From an uncultured Propionibacteriaceae bacterium (GTDB lineage Bacteria; Actinomycetota; Actinomycetes; Propionibacteriales; Propionibacteriaceae), in assembly GCA_937926975.1 (NCBI GenBank), contig CALBCJ010000010.1, positions 53,413 to 117,412 on the forward strand: a stretch of 64,000 nucleotides of DNA, read 5' to 3'. The translations under genes were made by a program, and so were the position numbers. The notes beneath the pieces are model-generated. The model had not been told where the DNA came from, made no database searches, and saw only the letters and a program-made list of their open reading frames with translations. Shown here piece by piece: positions 37,350 to 45,555 of this stretch (positions are counted from its first letter, which is position 1; every line of letters begins with the position of its first letter).

Positions 37350-38305
37350 CCGGTCTGCTGCCGCTGGTGATCCCGAGCCCTTCCGAAAGCGTCTGGTACC
37401 TCGGGCCGGTCCCGGTCCGGGCGTACGCGCTGGCGATCCTGAGCGGGATCATTATCGGCTGGTGGCTCACCGCCCGGCGCTGGAAGGCGCTGGGGGGAGA
37501 CGGGGAGGTCCTGGAGGGGATCTTGATGTGGGCGGTGCTGCTCGGGATCCTGGGCGCCCGCGCGTACCACGTGGTCACCGACTCCCACCTCTACTTCGGC
37601 CAGGACGCGCCCTGGCCCTGGTACCACATCTTCTACGTCTGGCAGGGCGGCCTGGGGATCTGGGGCGCGGTCGCGGTTGGCGCAGCCGCAGCCTGGTGGC
37701 GGTCTCGCAAGGCCGGGGTCTCGTTCGCTGCCGTCGCCGACTGCATCGCGCCGGGCCTGCTGCTGGCGCAGGGCGTCGGACGGCTCGGCAACTGGTTCAA
37801 CCAGGAGCTGTACGGGCGCCCGACCGAGCTGCCCTGGGCGCTGGCCATCGACCCCTGGCACCGGATTCCCGGCTACGAGCAGTACGCCACCTACCACCCA
37901 ACCTTCCTGTACGAGCTGCTGTGGACCTTCCTGGTCGCCGGCGCCCTGCTGCTCCTCGAGCGGCGGTTCGCGCTCGGACGGGGAAAGCTGTTTGCGCTGT
38001 ACATCGTCGGCTACACCCTGGGGCGCTTCTTCATCGAGGCACTACGGATCGACACCGTCACCCAGATCGGCGGCTTCCGGCTCAACAACTACACCTCGGC
38101 GGTCGTCTTCGTCGCCGGGCTGCTGCTCTTCGTCTGGCTGCTGCGCCACCGTCCGGGTCCGAACCCGAGGCTCACCCCGGAGCCCGCCGGCCCAGAGGCG
38201 GGTGAGGCTGACAGCGAGGAGCCGTCGGCCGCACAGCCCTCCGACAGCCCCCCGACGACTAACCCAGGGGCTCGCGGAGCCGAGCGCGGGACCGGCACCC
38301 GCTGA
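37346..38305 (+). CDS. lgt: Prolipoprotein diacylglyceryl transferase
   Basis: Transfers diacylglycerol from phosphatidylglycerol to the lipobox cysteine of prelipoproteins. 319 residues, about seven transmembrane helices. The Lgt signature VGRLGNWFNQELYGRPT, the preceding HVVTD segment and YHPTFLYELLW are conserved. A polar tail of about 50 residues (Pro/Glu/Ser-rich) follows the last helix. The last codons include the palindromic 13-mer that recurs at 39.5 and 41.8 kb. Confidence 0.95.
   Translation: MTGLLPLVIPSPSESVWYLGPVPVRAYALAILSGIIIGWWLTARRWKALGGDGEVLEGILMWAVLLGILGARAYHVVTDSHLYFGQDAPWPWYHIFYVWQGGLGIWGAVAVGAAAAWWRSRKAGVSFAAVADCIAPGLLLAQGVGRLGNWFNQELYGRPTELPWALAIDPWHRIPGYEQYATYHPTFLYELLWTFLVAGALLLLERRFALGRGKLFALYIVGYTLGRFFIEALRIDTVTQIGGFRLNNYTSAVVFVAGLLLFVWLLRHRPGPNPRLTPEPAGPEAGEADSEEPSAAQPSDSPPTTNPGARGAERGTGTR
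38269..38281. repeat. Interspersed palindromic 13-mer, copy 1
   Basis: GGCTCGCGGAGCC can form a 5-bp stem with a GCG loop. Identical copies lie at 39475-39487 and 41826-41838, and a one-mismatch copy at 1400-1412. This copy is inside the lgt coding sequence. Confidence 0.5.
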
Positions 38306-38328
38306 CCCGGTCAGGCCGCGCAGGAGCA

Positions 38329-38886
38329 CTAGCCCGGACTCGGTTCGGCGCAGCGGCGCTGGATGGCGGCGATCATGTCGCGGCGGATCAGGCCGCTGCC
38401 GCCTCGGATCAGCAGCCAGTAGAGCCGGAAGAGCCGGTGCGCCCGCGCGTCGGTGGGGCGGCAGCAGGTCCAGGTCTCGACCAGGGTCCGTCCCTCGCCG
38501 AGGTCGTGCAGCCGCCACTCCATCCCGTACGCCAGCCAGCCGGGCTCTGAGAAGTCCCGGACCTGGTCCAGTGAGCGGACCGGGATCGAGCGGGGTACCG
38601 GCGACCAGGGCTGCCCGACCATAGCGACCAGCACCCGCCACGGTGGTTCCGCCACCAGAGTCGCGCCGGCATGCTTGACGAACACCTGCAGGATTGGCGC
38701 CGGGCTGGTCCCGGCCAGCCCGCGCAGCCAGGTCAGGGCCTGGCCGATCCGCAGGTCGGTCCAGCGCAGTCCCTGCAGGGCGTCCCACACCGCGGCCGGT
38801 CCGGCCGCCACGATCCCGCTGTGGTGCTCAGCGAAGGGCGCCCCGCAGAGAACCTCCGCCAGCCGGGAGCCAGTTTTTGAAATCAT
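38329..38886 (-). CDS. SRPBCC-like hypothetical protein
   Basis: About 185 residues. The segment AGPAAVWDALQGLRWTDLRIGQALTWLRG resembles the first helices of SRPBCC (START/Bet v1-like) proteins, which bind hydrophobic ligands. EWRLHDLGEGRTLVETWTCC would be the later beta strands. The ligand is unknown. ATG 38886 was chosen over the TTG at 38892 because TAGTTT ends 6 nt before it, giving a leaderless transcript. An 8-bp inverted repeat covers this start. Convergent with lgt. Confidence 0.55.
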   Translation of the reverse strand: MISKTGSRLAEVLCGAPFAEHHSGIVAAGPAAVWDALQGLRWTDLRIGQALTWLRGLAGTSPAPILQVFVKHAGATLVAEPPWRVLVAMVGQPWSPVPRSIPVRSLDQVRDFSEPGWLAYGMEWRLHDLGEGRTLVETWTCCRPTDARAHRLFRLYWLLIRGGSGLIRRDMIAAIQRRCAEPSPG

Positions 38887-38897
38887 AGCCAAAAACT
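38872..38897. promoter_or_regulatory. Inverted repeat AGTTTTTG-N10-CAAAAACT over a start codon, candidate operator
   Basis: A perfect 8-bp inverted repeat (38872-38879 and 38890-38897) with a 10-nt spacer. Its A/T tracts are strikingly unlike the surrounding GC-rich DNA. It covers the -10 hexamer TAGTTT (minus strand, 38893-38898) and the ATG at 38886, so a bound protein would block transcription. Confidence 0.45.
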
Positions 38898-39040
38898 AGC
38901 AGGCTCCGGTCGGCGTACGCCCAAGGGCACCCGCTCAGGGGGACCCCCACGTGGGCCCCGAAGGGTCTGGGAGCCGGAGCCGGGGTCAGATCCGACCGGC
39001 GGCCGATGTGCCGCTGGGCTACGTGCAGCAGGCTGAGAGC

Positions 39041-39136
39041 ATGATGACGACGATGATCTCCGGGGTCCTGCTGACGGTGGCTGTGGTGATAATCGTGGCC
39101 TGCGCTGTGGTGGGCCTGGTGAGCGAGCGGGCCTGA
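39041..39136 (+). CDS. Possible 31-residue single-helix membrane peptide
   Basis: MMTTM followed by a hydrophobic helix (ISGVLLTVAVVIIVACAVVG) and LVSERA. Third codon positions are nearly all G or C, as in real genes here. There is only a weak GAGAG ahead of the ATG. It could also begin at the third Met. No family recognised. Confidence 0.3.
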   Translation: MMTTMISGVLLTVAVVIIVACAVVGLVSERA

Positions 39137-39323
39137 CCGACGACGGTTCGGCTTCTGCCTCGACGCGGCACGGAGGAGCCGGCGCGGAGCTGGTATCGCG
39201 CTGCTTGAAGCAGCGGTCGCAAAGCAGCGGCAAGACGAAGCAGACCGCGCCTGTCACAGCCCAAAAGGTCACGCGGCCCGTCGAGCTCTGGGACCCGGTG
39301 CCAACCACCACCTTCAGCACCAA
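39130..39323 (-). CDS. Doubtful small membrane protein reading frame
   Basis: The first 60 codons from ATG 39323 have coding-like third positions and encode a helix (VTFWAVTGAVCFVLPLL) followed by a Cys/Arg segment. After that the frame becomes Pro/Arg/Ser-rich and overlaps the 31-residue frame on the other strand, so only the first part may be real or it may be a gene remnant. The left limit given is approximate; the open frame itself continues to 38883. Confidence 0.2.
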
Positions 39324-39425
39324 GACCAGTACCAGGGCCAGTCGTGGCTCTCAGCGGTGAGACGCTGCCCAAAGCCCGCCACGATGCACCGGGCCCCGAT
39401 CTAGGGGGACGCGCCGGTGCCCTTG

Positions 39426-40766
39426 TCAAGGGCCGATCAGAGCTGGGCCCAGGACCGCTCGCAAGGTCTGGAGCGGCTCGCGGAGCCGGTCGGGGCTGTG
39501 GCTGCCCAGGCCCAGCACGATCCCGGCCTGGCAGCCGGGGCTGGCCACCGACCAGTACGAGCGCAGCCCCTCCACGCCGAGGCCCGCCGCCCGGGCTCGC
39601 TGCACCACGCGGTCCTCATCGGTTCCGGGCCGCAGGGGCAGCACCGCGTGCAGGCCTCCGGTCGGGCGGTCGTCTCCGAAGACCTCCCGGAAGACGGCCC
39701 GGCGCTGCCTCTCCAGGCGGCGGGCCCGGGTGGCGTGCCGACGCAGCCCGTCGCCCTGGATGAACCGGGTCATCGCGTCCTGCACGATCCCCGACACCGG
39801 AACGCAGCGCTGCGCGACCTCGTCCACCATCCCCGGCGGCACCACCACCCAGCCCAGGCCCAGTGCCGGGGTGAGGGTGGCAGAGAAGGACCCCAGCAGC
39901 GCCACCGGGCCGTCGCTGCGGGCGGCGAGAAGCGGCGAGGGGGCCTCGTGGAGGTCGGCGCTGAAGTCGTCCTCGATCAGCAAGGTGGTGGTCCCGGCCG
40001 CCTGCAGCAGGGCGTGGCGGCGGACCGCAGGCATCCGGCCACCACCAGGGAACTGGTGGTTGGGGGTGACCAGCGCCGCCCGCACCGGACCGAGCGCCTC
40101 CGGCCGGACTCCCTCGGCGTCCATGGCCAGCGGCACCGCACGCCACCCCAGCAGCCGGGGAACCGAGCGCAGCGAGGGGTAGCCGGGCTCCTCAACCCCG
40201 ATCTCGCCCGGCTCCGGCAGGGCGGACAGCACGAGCCTCAGCCCGTCCCGCGCGCCGGCTGTGACCAGGATCCGGTCGGCGTCGATGGCCAGCCGCCGGG
40301 TCCGGCGGACGTGCTCGGCCAGCAGGCAGCGCAGCTCCTCCGAGCCTTCCGGCGGGTGGGGGCGGGGGTTCGCGGCGGCCGCCCGCCAGGCCGCCCGCCA
40401 CAGCGCCGAGGTGACCAGCGACGGGTCCAGGGCCCCGGGGCGCAGCGCTGTCGGCGCCGGGGTGGCCACGGGGGGCCGGGGAGCGGGCTCCGCTCGTACC
40501 GCTGGGCGGGGCAGGACCGGGTCGACCCTGGTCCCACCCGGGGTGGTGACCAGGTACCCCTCTCCGGTCAGCTGCTCATAGGCGGTCACGACGCTGCCCC
40601 GGGAGACCCCCAGCTCGGTCGCGAGCTGGCGGGTGGCGGGCAGCCGGTCACCTGGCTGCAGGACTCCGGTGGTGATCCGGAGGTGGATGTCAGCGGCGAT
40701 CCGCTGCGGCAGCGTACGGCCGGCAGCTGCGGCTCCGACCGGGGGCACAGCGCTGGTCGATGACAT
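39426..40766 (-). CDS. pdxR: MocR-family transcriptional regulator of vitamin B6 synthesis
   Basis: 446 residues: GntR-type winged helix (about 20-85: LPQRIAADIHLRITTGVLQP, LPATRQLATELGVSRGSVVT), a linker, and a fold-type-I aminotransferase-like domain that senses PLP. The PLP region around LIEDDFSADLHEAP and LGSFSATLTPALGLGW (the usual Lys neighbourhood; the expected SxSK lysine reads SFSAT here) suggests sensing without the normal Schiff-base lysine. Divergent from pdxS with PdxR-type boxes in the 80-bp gap, so autorepression and pdxS control are expected. A palindromic 13-mer lies in its last codons. Confidence 0.85.
   Translation of the reverse strand: MSSTSAVPPVGAAAAGRTLPQRIAADIHLRITTGVLQPGDRLPATRQLATELGVSRGSVVTAYEQLTGEGYLVTTPGGTRVDPVLPRPAVRAEPAPRPPVATPAPTALRPGALDPSLVTSALWRAAWRAAAANPRPHPPEGSEELRCLLAEHVRRTRRLAIDADRILVTAGARDGLRLVLSALPEPGEIGVEEPGYPSLRSVPRLLGWRAVPLAMDAEGVRPEALGPVRAALVTPNHQFPGGGRMPAVRRHALLQAAGTTTLLIEDDFSADLHEAPSPLLAARSDGPVALLGSFSATLTPALGLGWVVVPPGMVDEVAQRCVPVSGIVQDAMTRFIQGDGLRRHATRARRLERQRRAVFREVFGDDRPTGGLHAVLPLRPGTDEDRVVQRARAAGLGVEGLRSYWSVASPGCQAGIVLGLGSHSPDRLREPLQTLRAVLGPALIGP
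39475..39487. repeat. Interspersed palindromic 13-mer, copy 2
   Basis: GGCTCGCGGAGCC, identical to the copies at 38269 and 41826; inside the end of pdxR. Confidence 0.5.
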
Positions 40767-40777
40767 GAGAGCCCACC

Positions 40778-40824
40778 TTGTGGTCCAAGAGAATCGGTCA
40801 CGTGTGGACTAAAGGCTAGACCAC
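40778..40824. promoter_or_regulatory. PdxR operator: three GTGGWCYA-type boxes
   Basis: TTGTGGTCCA (40778-40787), GTGTGGACTA (40802-40811) and, inverted, CTAGACCAC (40816-40824, read GTGGTCTAG). Two boxes in the same orientation 24 bp apart plus one inverted match the AAGTGGWCTA-like motif known for PdxR in Corynebacterium and related bacteria. They fill the gap between divergent pdxR and pdxS. Confidence 0.65.
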
Positions 40825-40846
40825 GACAGTCGCCAGGATCGTCTGC

Positions 40847-41752
40847 ATGAGTGAGCACAGCACTGAAGCCGAGACCTCGTCGACCAGCCCCTCGAAGGCC
40901 GCCTGGGCCCAGCAGCTGGCCGGTGGCGTGATCATGGACGTCGTCACCCCGGAGCAGGCCGTGACCGCCGAGCAGGCCGGGGCCGTCGCCGTGATGGCGC
41001 TGGAGCGGGTACCAGCCGACATCCGGGCCCAGGGCGGTGTCGCCCGGATGTCCGACCCGGACCTGATCAGCGCGATCATCGACGCGGTCTCGATCCCAGT
41101 GATGGCCAAGGCCCGGATCGGGCACTTCGTCGAGGCCCAGGTGCTGCAGCAGCTCGGGATCGACTGCATCGACGAGTCCGAGGTCCTCTCCCCGGCCGAC
41201 TACGACCACCACATCAACAAGGAGCCCTTCACGGTGCCCTTCGTCTGCGGCGCCACCAACCTGGGTGAGGCCCTGCGCCGGATCGCCGAGGGCGCGGCCA
41301 TGATCCGCTCCAAGGGCGAGGCCGGCACCGGCGACGTGTCCGAGGCCACCCGCCACATCCGCGCCATCCGGGCCGAGATCGCCCGCCTGAGCAGCCTGCC
41401 CGGCGACGAGCTGTACGTGGCGGCCAAGCAGCTGCAGGCTCCGTACCCGCTGGTGGCCGAGGTGGCTCGGCTCGGCCGGCTCCCGGTCGCCCTGTTCGTC
41501 GCTGGGGGAGTGGCCACTCCAGCCGACGCCGCGATGATGATGCAGCTGGGTGCCGACGGGGTCTTCGTCGGCTCAGGGATCTTCAAGTCCGCAGACCCGG
41601 CGGCTCGGGCAGCCGCCATCGTCCGGGCCACCGCCAGCTACCACGACCCCGCCGTGGTGGCCGAGGTCTCCCGGGGCCTGGGCGAGGCGATGGTCGGGAT
41701 CAACGTGGCCGACCTGCCGGCACCGCACCGGCTCGCCGAGCGCGGCTGGTGA
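40847..41752 (+). CDS. pdxS: Pyridoxal 5'-phosphate synthase, lyase subunit
   Basis: Builds PLP from ribose 5-phosphate, glyceraldehyde 3-phosphate and ammonia supplied by PdxT. 301 residues, extremely conserved TIM barrel: GGVIMDVVTPEQA, RMSDPDLISAIIDAVSIPVMAK, the lysine in FVCGATNLGEALRRI and the later LPVALFVAGGVATPADAAMMMQLGADGVFVGSGIF block. The glutaminase gene pdxT is not next to it nor elsewhere in the window. Controlled by the divergent PdxR. Confidence 0.97.
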   Translation: MSEHSTEAETSSTSPSKAAWAQQLAGGVIMDVVTPEQAVTAEQAGAVAVMALERVPADIRAQGGVARMSDPDLISAIIDAVSIPVMAKARIGHFVEAQVLQQLGIDCIDESEVLSPADYDHHINKEPFTVPFVCGATNLGEALRRIAEGAAMIRSKGEAGTGDVSEATRHIRAIRAEIARLSSLPGDELYVAAKQLQAPYPLVAEVARLGRLPVALFVAGGVATPADAAMMMQLGADGVFVGSGIFKSADPAARAAAIVRATASYHDPAVVAEVSRGLGEAMVGINVADLPAPHRLAERGW

Positions 41753-41823
41753 CCTGACCGGGCAGCCGCCGGACCCTGACGGGCCGGCTCCGACACGCCC
41801 ACCCCAGGGGCGAGGCGAGAGGC

Positions 41824-41840
41824 CTGGCTCGCGGAGCCAG
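41824..41840 (+). terminator. Hairpin after pdxS (palindromic 13-mer copy 3, extended)
   Basis: CTGGCTC-GCG-GAGCCAG, a perfect 7-bp stem containing the 13-mer GGCTCGCGGAGCC (41826-41838). It lies in the 245-bp gap between pdxS and dnaE and is a reasonable terminator for pdxS; no U-tract. Confidence 0.45.
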
Positions 41841-41894
41841 CCGGGCGGGCGACCCGGCCGTCCGGGGCTGGCCGGCTTCGTCGCTGGGCGGGGC

Positions 41895-41900
41895 TAAGGT
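41895..41900 (+). promoter_or_regulatory. Candidate -10 element TAAGGT for dnaE
   Basis: TAAGGT about 98 nt before the dnaE GTG. The leader is GC-rich and ends with GAGGAGGGA as ribosome-binding site. Confidence 0.3.
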
Positions 41901-41997
41901 GCTCTTCTGAGGCCCGGAGCCCGGCCCGGCCGCTGCCTTTCCCCGAGCCTTGCTGCAGCCGCCGCCCGGGTCGATGTCGAGGAGGGATTGAGTACCT

Positions 41998-44900
41998 GTG
42001 AGCTCGTCGTTCGTCCACCTGCACGTGCACACCGAGTACTCGATGCTCGACGGGGCAGCGAAGAACGGCCTGCTCCTGGCCGAGGCGGACCGGCAGGGGA
42101 TGCCGGCGATCGCGATGACCGACCACGGCAACATGTTCGGCGCGTACGAGTTCTTCCAGACCGCCAAGAAGCACCCGGTGAAGCCGATCATCGGGATCGA
42201 GGCCTACCTGGCGCCGAGCAGCCGCCACTCCCGGGTCCAGGAGTTCTGGGCGACCGGCAAGCGCGACGCTGACGACCCCGATGTCGAGGGAGGCAAGGAC
42301 GTCGGCGGTGGCGGCCGCTACACCCACATGACGATGATCGCCCGCAACGCCACCGGGCTGCACAACCTCTTCCGGCTGTCGACGCTGGCCAGCTACGAGG
42401 GGTACTACATGAAGCCCCGGATGGACCGGGAGCTGATCGCCCAGCACGCCGACGGGATCATCGCCACTACCGGCTGCCCTGGCGGGGAGGTCCAGACCCG
42501 GCTCCGGCTCGGGCAGTACGACGAGGCCCTGGCCGCCGCGGCCGCCTTCCGCGACATCTTCGGCAAGGACAGCTTCTACGTCGAGCTGATGGACCACGGG
42601 CTCGACATCGAGCGCAGTGTCCGGGCCGACCTGCTCAAGATCGCCAAGACGCTGGGGCTGCCGCTGCTGGCCTCCAACGACTCCCACTACGTCACCGCTG
42701 ACCAGGCCGACGCCCACGACGCGCTGCTGTGCATCGGGGTCGGCCGGGTCAAGGACGACCCGTCGCGGTTCCGGTTCCGCGGCGAGGGGTACTACGTCCG
42801 CAGCGCTGAGGAGATGCGGCACCTCTTTCGGGACCTGCCCGAGGCCTGCGACAACACCTTGCTGGTGGCCGAGCAGGTGGAGTCGTACGAGGAGGTCTTC
42901 AGCCACGTCGACCGGATGCCGCAGTTCGACGTGCCACCGGGGGAGACCCAGGAGTCCTGGCTGCGCAAGGAGCTCGCCCGCGGTGTCCAGCTGCGGTACG
43001 GGGACAACCCGCCCGCCGAGGTCACCGAGCGGATCGAGACCGAGCTCAAGGTCATCGAGCCGATGGGCTTCGCCTCGTACTTCCTGATCGTCTCCGACAT
43101 CTGCCGCTACGCCCGGGAGAACGGGATCCCGGTCGGGCCGGGCCGAGGCTCAGCCACCGGCTCGATGGTCGCCTTCCTGACCCGGATCACCGAGCTCGAC
43201 CCCCTCGAGCACGGTCTGATCTTCGAGCGCTTCCTCAACCCGGAGCGGATCAACCCGCCCGACGTCGACCTCGACTTCGACGACCGCCAGCGCGACCGGA
43301 TGGTGCGCTACGTCTCCGAGAAGTACGGCGAGGAGTACACCGCCCAGGTCAACACCTTCTCCACTATCAAGGCGAAGGCGGCGGTCAAGGACGCCAGCCG
43401 GATCCTGGGCTACCCGTTCGCGATGGGGGAGCGGATCGTCAAGGCGATGCCGGCCGACGTGATGGGCAAGGGCGTGCCGCTGTCGCAGCTGCACAACAAG
43501 GAGCACCCCCGCTACCACGAGGGCAGCGAGATCCGCCAGCTGTACGCCGAGGACCCCGACGTCCAGAAGATCATCGACACCGGGCTCGGGATCGAGGGCC
43601 TGATCCGGGGCACCGGCGTCCACGCCGCCGCGGTGATCCTCTCCTCGGCCCCGTTGATGGACCTGATCCCGCTCCACATGCGCAACGACGGGGTGAAGAT
43701 CACCGGCTTCTCGTACCCGCAGTGCGAGGAGATGGGCCTGATGAAGATGGACATGCTGGGGCTGCGCAACCTCGGCATCATCGACCACGCGCTGCAGGTG
43801 ATCCGGGCCAACCGGGGTATCGAGATCGACACCCACGACCTGCCCCTCGACGACGAGGCCACCTACCAGCTGCTGGCGTCGGGCTACACGCTGGGCGTGT
43901 TCCAGCTCGACGGTGGCCCGATGCGCTCGCTGCTGCGGCTGATGGCGCCGACTCGGTTCGAGGACATCGCCGCTGTGCTGGCGCTGTACCGGCCCGGGCC
44001 GATGGCCGCGAACGCGCACACCAACTACGCCGAGCGCAAGAACGGCCGCCAGCCGATCACCCCGATCCACCCCGAGCTGGAGGAGGCGCTGGAGCCGATC
44101 CTGGGCCCCACCTACCACCTGCTGGTGTACCAGGAGCAGATCATGGCGATCGCCCGGCAGCTGGCCGGGTACACCCTCGGCGGCGCCGACCTGCTGCGCC
44201 GGGCGATGGGCAAGAAGAAGGCCGAGATCCTGGAGAAGGAGTTCGCCAGCTTCCGGGCCGGGATGCGCTCCAACGGCTTCTCCGACCAGGCGATCCAGGC
44301 GCTGTGGGACGTCATGCTGCCGTTCTCCGGGTACGCCTTCAACAAGTCCCACACCGCCGGGTACGGGCTGGTGAGCTACTGGACCGCGTACCTCAAGGCC
44401 AACTACCCGGCCGAGTACATGGCGGCGCTGCTGCAGTCGGTGGCCGACGACAAGGACAAGTCCGCGGTCTACCTGGCCGAGTGCCGCCGGATGGGGATCA
44501 AGGTCCTGCCGCCCGACGTCAACGAGTCAGAGTCGATGTTCACCACCGTCGGCGACGACATCCGCTTCGGGCTGGCCGCGGTCCGCAACGTCGGGACCGC
44601 AGTGGTGGAGAAGCTGGTCGCCGAGCGTGCCGAGGAGGGACCGGCCTCGACCTTCTACGAGTTCCTTGACCACGCCCCGCTGGAGGTCTGCAACAAGAGA
44701 CTGATCGAGTCGCTGATCAAGGCCGGGGCCTTCGACTCGATGGGGCACCCGCGGCGGGCTCTGATGGAGGTCTTCGAGTCGGCCATCGACAACGTGACCG
44801 ACCTCAAGCGCAACCAGGCCTTCGGGCAGGACGACCTGTTCGGTGCCGGCTTCGGCGAGGAGCCGCAGGAGCTGTCAGGCACCGTGCCGGACCTGCCGGA

Positions 44901-45525
44901 CTGGGACAAGCGGACCAAGCTGGCCTTCGAGCGGGAGATGCTCGGCCTGTACGTGTCGGACCACCCGCTGAACGGGATCGACCACATCATCGCCGACCTG
45001 CGCGACCTGTCGATCTCGCAGCTGCTGCTGGAGCCGCGGGAGCAGGTCGTCACGATCGCCGGGATGATCACCTCGGTGGTCCGCAAGCAGAACCGCAACG
45101 GCGAGCTCTGGGCGATCGTGACCGTCGAGGACCTGGACGCCTCGATCGATGTCCTGCTGTTCCCCAAGACCTACAGCCAGGTCGCGATGTCGCTGGCCAC
45201 CGACACGGTGGTCACCGTCACCGGCCGGGTCCGGCCGAAGGAGGACGGGGTCGAGATCACCGGCCAGTCGGTGACCGTGGTGAACACCACCGCGGCCTCC
45301 AACCTGCCGCCGCTGGTGATCGCGGTCCAGGCGAACCGGGTCACCCCAGCCCTGGTCGAGAACCTGGTCGAGGTCTTCGCCGCCCACCCCGGCCAGCAGG
45401 AGGTACGGCTGCGGACACTGTCGAGCCAGCCCAAGACCTGGCGGCTGCCGACGGTGCGGGTCGGGATGTCGGGAGCGCTGATGGCGGACCTGAAGGCCCT
45501 GCTGGGTCCCAGCTGTGTCGCCTGA
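41998..45525 (+). CDS. dnaE: DNA polymerase III alpha subunit
   Basis: Main replicative polymerase. 1175 residues, the DnaE1 length. N-terminal PHP domain (FVHLHVHTEYSMLDG; MTDHGNM) keeps the metal-binding histidines seen in proofreading actinobacterial DnaE1. The C-family palm holds GPGRGSATGSM and the catalytic aspartates PDVDLDFDD (near 420-428). Helix-hairpin-helix, OB fold (VVTIAGMITSV) and a tail domain follow. GTG start with GAGGAGGGA upstream. Confidence 0.97.
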   Translation: MSSSFVHLHVHTEYSMLDGAAKNGLLLAEADRQGMPAIAMTDHGNMFGAYEFFQTAKKHPVKPIIGIEAYLAPSSRHSRVQEFWATGKRDADDPDVEGGKDVGGGGRYTHMTMIARNATGLHNLFRLSTLASYEGYYMKPRMDRELIAQHADGIIATTGCPGGEVQTRLRLGQYDEALAAAAAFRDIFGKDSFYVELMDHGLDIERSVRADLLKIAKTLGLPLLASNDSHYVTADQADAHDALLCIGVGRVKDDPSRFRFRGEGYYVRSAEEMRHLFRDLPEACDNTLLVAEQVESYEEVFSHVDRMPQFDVPPGETQESWLRKELARGVQLRYGDNPPAEVTERIETELKVIEPMGFASYFLIVSDICRYARENGIPVGPGRGSATGSMVAFLTRITELDPLEHGLIFERFLNPERINPPDVDLDFDDRQRDRMVRYVSEKYGEEYTAQVNTFSTIKAKAAVKDASRILGYPFAMGERIVKAMPADVMGKGVPLSQLHNKEHPRYHEGSEIRQLYAEDPDVQKIIDTGLGIEGLIRGTGVHAAAVILSSAPLMDLIPLHMRNDGVKITGFSYPQCEEMGLMKMDMLGLRNLGIIDHALQVIRANRGIEIDTHDLPLDDEATYQLLASGYTLGVFQLDGGPMRSLLRLMAPTRFEDIAAVLALYRPGPMAANAHTNYAERKNGRQPITPIHPELEEALEPILGPTYHLLVYQEQIMAIARQLAGYTLGGADLLRRAMGKKKAEILEKEFASFRAGMRSNGFSDQAIQALWDVMLPFSGYAFNKSHTAGYGLVSYWTAYLKANYPAEYMAALLQSVADDKDKSAVYLAECRRMGIKVLPPDVNESESMFTTVGDDIRFGLAAVRNVGTAVVEKLVAERAEEGPASTFYEFLDHAPLEVCNKRLIESLIKAGAFDSMGHPRRALMEVFESAIDNVTDLKRNQAFGQDDLFGAGFGEEPQELSGTVPDLPDWDKRTKLAFEREMLGLYVSDHPLNGIDHIIADLRDLSISQLLLEPREQVVTIAGMITSVVRKQNRNGELWAIVTVEDLDASIDVLLFPKTYSQVAMSLATDTVVTVTGRVRPKEDGVEITGQSVTVVNTTAASNLPPLVIAVQANRVTPALVENLVEVFAAHPGQQEVRLRTLSSQPKTWRLPTVRVGMSGALMADLKALLGPSCVA

Positions 45526-45532
45526 GCGCCGC

Positions 45533-45538
45533 TAGGGT
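45533..45538 (+). promoter_or_regulatory. -10 element TAGGGT before the DUF2567-like gene
   Basis: TAGGGT between the dnaE stop and the next gene, followed by a short leader with AGGAGGTGG. Confidence 0.4.
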
Positions 45539-45555
45539 GTGGGCCAGGAGGTGGC

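Larger units (their letters stand above)
38893..39425. other. Gene-poor region with two doubtful small membrane ORFs
   Basis: No confident gene lies in these 533 bases. Two short frames look coding-like and are listed separately (39041-39136 plus; 39323 leftward on the minus strand). There is also a short palindrome CGCTGCTT-G-AAGCAGCG at 39199-39215, and AAGCAGCGG occurs twice (39208 and 39222). No tRNA-like or terminator-like structure was convincing. Confidence 0.4.
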
